Source: Streptomyces sp. Tue 6430 (GTDB taxonomy: Bacteria > Actinomycetota > Actinomycetes > Streptomycetales > Streptomycetaceae). Taken from it: a stretch of 64,000 bases of DNA. Position 1 is the first letter of the stretch. The number at the start of each line of letters is the position of its first letter. Below are positions 59,885 to 64,000 of the stretch, piece after piece. The stretch covers positions 62,001-126,000 of the forward strand of contig JAKGSH010000003.1 in NCBI GenBank assembly GCA_021568835.1. The letters run 5' to 3'. The notes below the pieces were generated by a model. That model saw only the letters and a list, made by a program, of their open reading frames with translations. It was not told the DNA's origin and ran no database searches. Made by a program: the position numbers and the translations under genes.

Positions 59885-60147
59885 CCCTTCCCCCGGAGGG
59901 GGTGCCCCCGGCCCGGCGACGCCTGGCACGCATTTCCCCGGAGGGGGCACCCCCGGCCGCGTTGTCGGGATCGCCCCGGTGCAACCAGTGCCGGGGCGGC
60001 CCTCCGCCGTGCGATCGCACGCACCGGGCACCGCCGGGCCCGCCCTCCGGCGGACGACGCCGCTTCCGCACCACGCCCCGGCGTCACGGGCGGGCGACGG
60101 GGGTCCCCCCGCTCGAGCGGAGCCGGGAGCAGGGGAGGCACCCCGCC
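59885..60147. repeat. Streptomyces-type GC-rich intergenic hairpin repeats
   Basis: Two near-copies of CCCCGGAGGGGG-type words (59890 and 59935) and a block at 60099-60147 (GGGGTCCCCCCGCTCGAGCG then AGCCGGGAGCAGGGGAGGCA) match a hairpin-forming repeat that I know from many streptomycete intergenic regions. They lie between the convergent mycosin and eccC genes. No gene is supported in 59784-60258. Confidence 0.55.
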
Positions 60148-60258
60148 GGCGCCGGGCCGCGTGACCACCGTCCGACCCGCACCGACGCGGCGCATCCCGC
60201 GCCGCGCCGCACCCCCCGGAGATCCGCCGCACGGGCACCCGGCCCGCACCCGGACGCG

Positions 60259-63200
60259 TCACCGCGCGTCCCCCACGAGCCCCGTCTGCACCTGCAGGGT
60301 CTTGCGGCGGGCGATCCGGACCGCCCGCCCCGGAATCAGCTCCCGCCCCTTCACACTCCCGAAGAGGTACCCCTCGCTCGGCGGACACGACATCAGCAGT
60401 CCGGGTGTGTTGACCTCCTGCAGCCTGCGCAGCAACGCCTCGTTGAGCCCACGCCCGGCACCCGCCGAGGACCGCGCCACCACCAGGTGCAGCCCCACCT
60501 CGTGCCCCAGCGCCAGATGGTCCAGCAGCGGCGCGAACGGCTGGGTCATCGGCCCGCCGCCCACCATGTCGTAGTCGTCGACCAGGATGAACAGCCGCGG
60601 CCCCTGCCACCAGTCGCACAACCGCATCCGCGACGGGGCGATGTCCTCCCCCGGAACCCGCTGCTTGACCGCCCGCGCCGCCCCGTCCACCAGGTCCCGC
60701 AGCATGTCCAGGGACACGGCGTGCCCGAGCCGGTACGCCTCGGGGACGCTCTCCACCAGCTCCCGCCGGTAGTCCACCGTCATGATCCGCGCCTCGGCCG
60801 GCGTGTACCGCTCGGTGATGCCCCGCGCGACCAGCTTCAGCAGGTTCGTCTTGCCGCTCTCCGTGTCGCCCACCACGATCAGGTGCGGGTTCTCGGTGAA
60901 GTCGTGCCACACCGGCGCCAGTTCGTTCTCGTCCAGGCCGATGGCGATCCGCAGGCCGTTCTCGCCCTCCGGCTCCGGCAGCTCCTCGACCGGCAGGTTC
61001 GCCGGCAGCATCCGCACGCGCGGCGCGGTGGGCCCCGCCCAGCTCTCGGCGATCGCTGCGACCAGCCCCGCGACCCCGTCCGCGAGGTCGTCGGCGTCCT
61101 CGACCCCGTCGACGCGCGGCAGCGCCGACAGGTAGTGCAGCTTGTCCGAGGTCAGTCCCCGCCCCGCGCTGCGCGGGACCGTCGCCGCCTTGCGGGAGTC
61201 GATCTGCGAGTCCATCGGATCACCCATCCGCAGCTCCAGCCGGGTCCCGGTCTGGTCGCGCACCGAGGACGACAGCTCCACCCAGCGGGCCGTGGTGATC
61301 AGCAGGTGGACCCCGTAGTTGAGGCCGCGGGCGGCCAGCGCGTTGAAGGTGGGGATGTGCCGGTCGAAGTCCTGGCGCACGGTGGCCCAGCCGTCGATCG
61401 CGAGGAACACGTCCCCGTGCGGCTCCTCGGGGAACTCACCCGCCGCGCGCCGCTTGCGGTACGTGGCCATGGAGTCGATGCCGTGCTCCAGGAAGAACCG
61501 CTCCCGCCTCGCGAGCAGTGCGGTGACCTCGGCGATCGTGCGGCCCACCCGCTCGGTGTCCACCCGCGCCGCGACCCCGCTCATGTGCGGCAGCCCGTCG
61601 AGCGCGGCCAGCGTGCCGCCGCCGAAGTCCAGGCAGTAGAACTGCACTTCGCGCGGCGTGTGGGTGAGGGCCAGCGCGGTGATGAGGGTCCGCAGCAGGG
61701 TGCTCTTGCCGCTCTGCGGGCCCCCGGCGACGGCCACGTGGCCGCCGGCCGCCGACAGGTCCACGGTCAGCAGATCGCGCAGCTGGTCGAAGGGACGGTC
61801 CACGACGCCCACCGGCACCGTGAGGCGGCCCCGCAGCGGCCAGTCCGCCGTGGTCAGCCCGTACCGCGGATCGGGCGTCAGCGGCGGCAGGATCTGGTCC
61901 AGGGTGGCCGGCCGGCCCAGCGGCGGCAGCCACACCTGGTGGGCGGGCGGGCCCGAACCGCGCAGCCGGTCGAGCGCCACCGACAGCAGGGTCTCCCCGC
62001 CGCCGTCCCCCTCGCCCTCCGGCTCCGGCTCGCCGGGGCCGCCCGCGGGGTCCGGGTCCGCGGGCGCGCGCGGCACCACCCACTCCGCCGTCCACGGCAC
62101 CACCTGACGCGCCACCTGCGCCTGTACGACGGCCCGGCGCCGCCGGTACGGCCCCGACACGTACGCGGCCCGGAACCGGGTGAGCGCGTCGACGCCGCTC
62201 TTGAGGAAACCGGCACCCGGCTGCGCGGGCAGCTCGTAGGCGTCCGGCACCCCCAGCACACCCCGGCTCTCCATCGCGGAGAACGTCCGCAGACCGATCC
62301 GGTACGACAGGTGGCTCTCCAACTGGTGCATGCGGCCCTCGTCGAGCCGCTGCGAGGCCAGCAGCAGATGGACCCCGAGACTGCGCCCGAGCCGGCCGAT
62401 CATCACGAACAGCTCCATGAAGTCGCGGTGCGAGGCCAGCAGTTCGCTGAACTCGTCGACCACCACGAACAGGCTGGGCAGCGGCCGCAGCGGCGTCCCG
62501 GACTGCCGCGCCTTCTCGTACTCCAGCGCGGAGGTGTAGTTCCCGGCCGCGCGCAGCAGCTCCTGCCGCCGGATCAGCTCCCCGTGCAGGGCGTCCTGCA
62601 TCCGGGCGACCAGCGCCACCTCGTCGGCGAGGTTGGTGATGACCGCCGAGGTGTGCGGCAGTTCGTCCAGGCCGAGGAAGGTCGCGCCGCCCTTGAAGTC
62701 GACGAGGACGAAGTTCAGCGTCTCGGAGGAGTTGGTCAGCGCCAGCCCCAGCACCAGCGTGCGCAGCAGCTCGCTCTTGCCGGAGCCGGTGGCGCCGATG
62801 AGCATGCCGTGCGGCCCCGTACCGCCCTGCGCGGACTCCTTGATGTCCAGCTCCACGGGCCTGCCCTCACCGCTCACCGCGATCGGCACCCGCAGCCGGG
62901 CGCTGCCCGTCGACCGCTCCCACAGCGTGGCCGGGTCGTGCCGGTGCAGATCGGGGATGTTCAGCAGCGAGGTCAGCTCGACGTCGTCGGCGAGCGGCTT
63001 GGAGTCGTCGCCGCCCACGCTCATCCGGTACGGCGCCAGCAGCCGGGCGAGCGCCAGCGCCCCCACCGTGCCCAGCCGGTCGGGCCGGCCGAGCACCGTC
63101 GTCTGCTCCTTGCGGTCGCGGTCGGTGCGCACCAGCGCGACACCGTCGTCGCCCACCTCCAGGCGCAGCGTGGTCCGCCCCGGCTTCCACGCGAGCGCAC

Positions 63201-64000
63201 CGGTGACGTCGAGCACCACCGCGTTGCGGAACCCGTGCCCGTCGAAGCGGTGCCCCGCCGGCACCGTGCAGCCGTCGATCACGACGACCGTGTACGGCTC
63301 CTCGCGCCCCGGCACCGCGTCGGGGTCGGCGCCCGGCCGCTCCAGGAACTCCGCGCCGAGCAGGTTCTCCAGCTCGGTGAAGGCCGAGGCGATCATGCGG
63401 GCCGGTCCGGCGCCGTCCTCCTCGTGCCGGTGCAGGCTGTGCGGCAGCCACTTCGCCCACTCCCACTCCGCGCGCCGCTCGTCCGAGACGCACAGTGCGA
63501 TCCAGAGGTCGTCGGGGGAGTGGAACACCGCCAACTGCGCGATCAGTGCCCGCACCTGGGCCCGTATCCGCTCCTCGTCCCCGCGGAACAGCACCTTCGA
63601 CCAGGCCCGCAGGTAGATCGCGATGGGCTGGTCCTTGACGGTGGAGTAGGCCCGGGTGAAGCTGCGCAGCGCGTGCGCCGACAGCGGTTCCAGGTCCTCG
63701 ACGGGCTTGGTCGACAACGGCGTCAGCTTCATCGCGAGCCGCTGGTCGCCCACGCCCATCCGCACCTCGGCGAAGTCCTCGTCGGACGAACGGCGTTCCC
63801 ACAGCCGGGTGCTGCGCACCAGCGACGACAACGCGTCGGGCTCGGGATGACGCCATGCGAGGGCGCGCTGCTGCTCCACGACGGACGCCCGCACCATGCG
63901 CCGGGTCTGCCGCAGGTACCGCAGGTAGTCGCGGCGCTCGCCCTTCATCCGCTGCTTGCGCTCGCCGTTGCGGCGCATGACCTGACCGAGCATCATCCCC
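60259..64000 (-). CDS. eccC: EccC-type FtsK/SpoIIIE ATPase of the type VII secretion system (5' end outside window)
   Basis: About 1,245 residues are visible. The first codons (GQVMRRNGERKQRMKGERRD) are the basic region that follows the two N-terminal membrane helices, so roughly 80-110 residues lie beyond the right edge. Three ATPase domains follow: the first with Walker A IGATGSGKSELL and Walker B LFVVVDEFSELL, the second with AGGPQSGKSTLL, and the third with VGDTESGKTNLL and FILVDDYDMV. This is the full EccCa-EccCb fusion in one chain. It is the hexameric motor that recognises WXG-type substrates and drives export. It converges on the mycosin gene. Other Ecc and Esx genes are presumably to the right. 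Confidence 0.92.
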   Translation of the reverse strand, partial: GMMLGQVMRRNGERKQRMKGERRDYLRYLRQTRRMVRASVVEQQRALAWRHPEPDALSSLVRSTRLWERRSSDEDFAEVRMGVGDQRLAMKLTPLSTKPVEDLEPLSAHALRSFTRAYSTVKDQPIAIYLRAWSKVLFRGDEERIRAQVRALIAQLAVFHSPDDLWIALCVSDERRAEWEWAKWLPHSLHRHEEDGAGPARMIASAFTELENLLGAEFLERPGADPDAVPGREEPYTVVVIDGCTVPAGHRFDGHGFRNAVVLDVTGALAWKPGRTTLRLEVGDDGVALVRTDRDRKEQTTVLGRPDRLGTVGALALARLLAPYRMSVGGDDSKPLADDVELTSLLNIPDLHRHDPATLWERSTGSARLRVPIAVSGEGRPVELDIKESAQGGTGPHGMLIGATGSGKSELLRTLVLGLALTNSSETLNFVLVDFKGGATFLGLDELPHTSAVITNLADEVALVARMQDALHGELIRRQELLRAAGNYTSALEYEKARQSGTPLRPLPSLFVVVDEFSELLASHRDFMELFVMIGRLGRSLGVHLLLASQRLDEGRMHQLESHLSYRIGLRTFSAMESRGVLGVPDAYELPAQPGAGFLKSGVDALTRFRAAYVSGPYRRRRAVVQAQVARQVVPWTAEWVVPRAPADPDPAGGPGEPEPEGEGDGGGETLLSVALDRLRGSGPPAHQVWLPPLGRPATLDQILPPLTPDPRYGLTTADWPLRGRLTVPVGVVDRPFDQLRDLLTVDLSAAGGHVAVAGGPQSGKSTLLRTLITALALTHTPREVQFYCLDFGGGTLAALDGLPHMSGVAARVDTERVGRTIAEVTALLARRERFFLEHGIDSMATYRKRRAAGEFPEEPHGDVFLAIDGWATVRQDFDRHIPTFNALAARGLNYGVHLLITTARWVELSSSVRDQTGTRLELRMGDPMDSQIDSRKAATVPRSAGRGLTSDKLHYLSALPRVDGVEDADDLADGVAGLVAAIAESWAGPTAPRVRMLPANLPVEELPEPEGENGLRIAIGLDENELAPVWHDFTENPHLIVVGDTESGKTNLLKLVARGITERYTPAEARIMTVDYRRELVESVPEAYRLGHAVSLDMLRDLVDGAARAVKQRVPGEDIAPSRMRLCDWWQGPRLFILVDDYDMVGGGPMTQPFAPLLDHLALGHEVGLHLVVARSSAGAGRGLNEALLRRLQEVNTPGLLMSCPPSEGYLFGSVKGRELIPGRAVRIARRKTLQVQTGLVGDAR

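Overview
The window reads as a high-GC Streptomyces-type actinomycete chromosome. Supporting signs are strong G/C preference at third codon positions, frequent GTG starts, GTGA/ATGA stop-start overlaps, a sugar ABC importer without its own ATPase gene, a type VII (ESX-like) secretion locus with a mycosin, and a long-hairpin intergenic repeat of the kind common in Streptomyces. No tRNA, rRNA or replication origin was seen.

Layout. (1) 1-15.9 kb is an accessory zone full of mobile-element debris. It holds a PucR regulator, an interrupted MHS-family transporter, two IS256-family elements, a remnant two-repeat type I-E-like CRISPR fragment, an AraC regulator divergent from an alpha/beta hydrolase, and a nested mobile structure in which an IS481-type element carrying a VOC protein and a WYL regulator sits inside an IS256 element. 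After these come a truncated second copy of the MHS locus, an IS5-like remnant and a flavin oxidoreductase. (2) 15.9-24.6 kb holds a secreted SGNH esterase, a methyltransferase, a TetR repressor divergent from a Tet(X)-like flavin monooxygenase, a TerD protein, and an NfeD/flotillin pair. (3) 24.6-32.7 kb holds a sugar ABC importer with a GH1 beta-glucosidase, a WYL remnant, an MFS pump and an SDR remnant. (4) 32.9-48.05 kb is the most interesting part: a six-gene, same-strand, mostly translationally coupled operon. It encodes an LCAT-like lipase, a caspase-STAND NTPase-WD40 protein, a pseudokinase, an SF1 (Upf1-like) helicase, a winged-helix/PLD-like protein and a GHKL ATPase protein. It looks like a biological-conflict (immunity or cell-death) system. 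(5) 48.7-64 kb is a type VII secretion locus: a SorC regulator coupled to a secretion-associated protein, two proteins of which one has an ADP-ribosyltransferase-like C-terminus, a ChW-repeat membrane protein, a beta-helix plus double AAA+ protein, a mycosin protease and EccC, which runs off the right edge.

How the genes fit. In region 4 the sensor (WD40), switch (STAND NTPase), putative executioner (caspase-like, lipase) and nucleic-acid or ATPase parts are encoded together, which suggests a regulated suicide or defence complex. In region 5 the EccC motor, mycosin and AAA+ chaperone serve export, and the ART-like and ChW proteins are candidate cargo or surface partners.

Caveat. About twenty otherwise full-length genes change reading frame one or more times, mostly in G/C runs. 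That density looks more like indel errors in the assembly than real decay, although the IS-rich zone probably also contains genuine pseudogenes. I label full-length but frame-interrupted host genes CDS and say so. Broken transposases and truncated fragments are labelled pseudogene.
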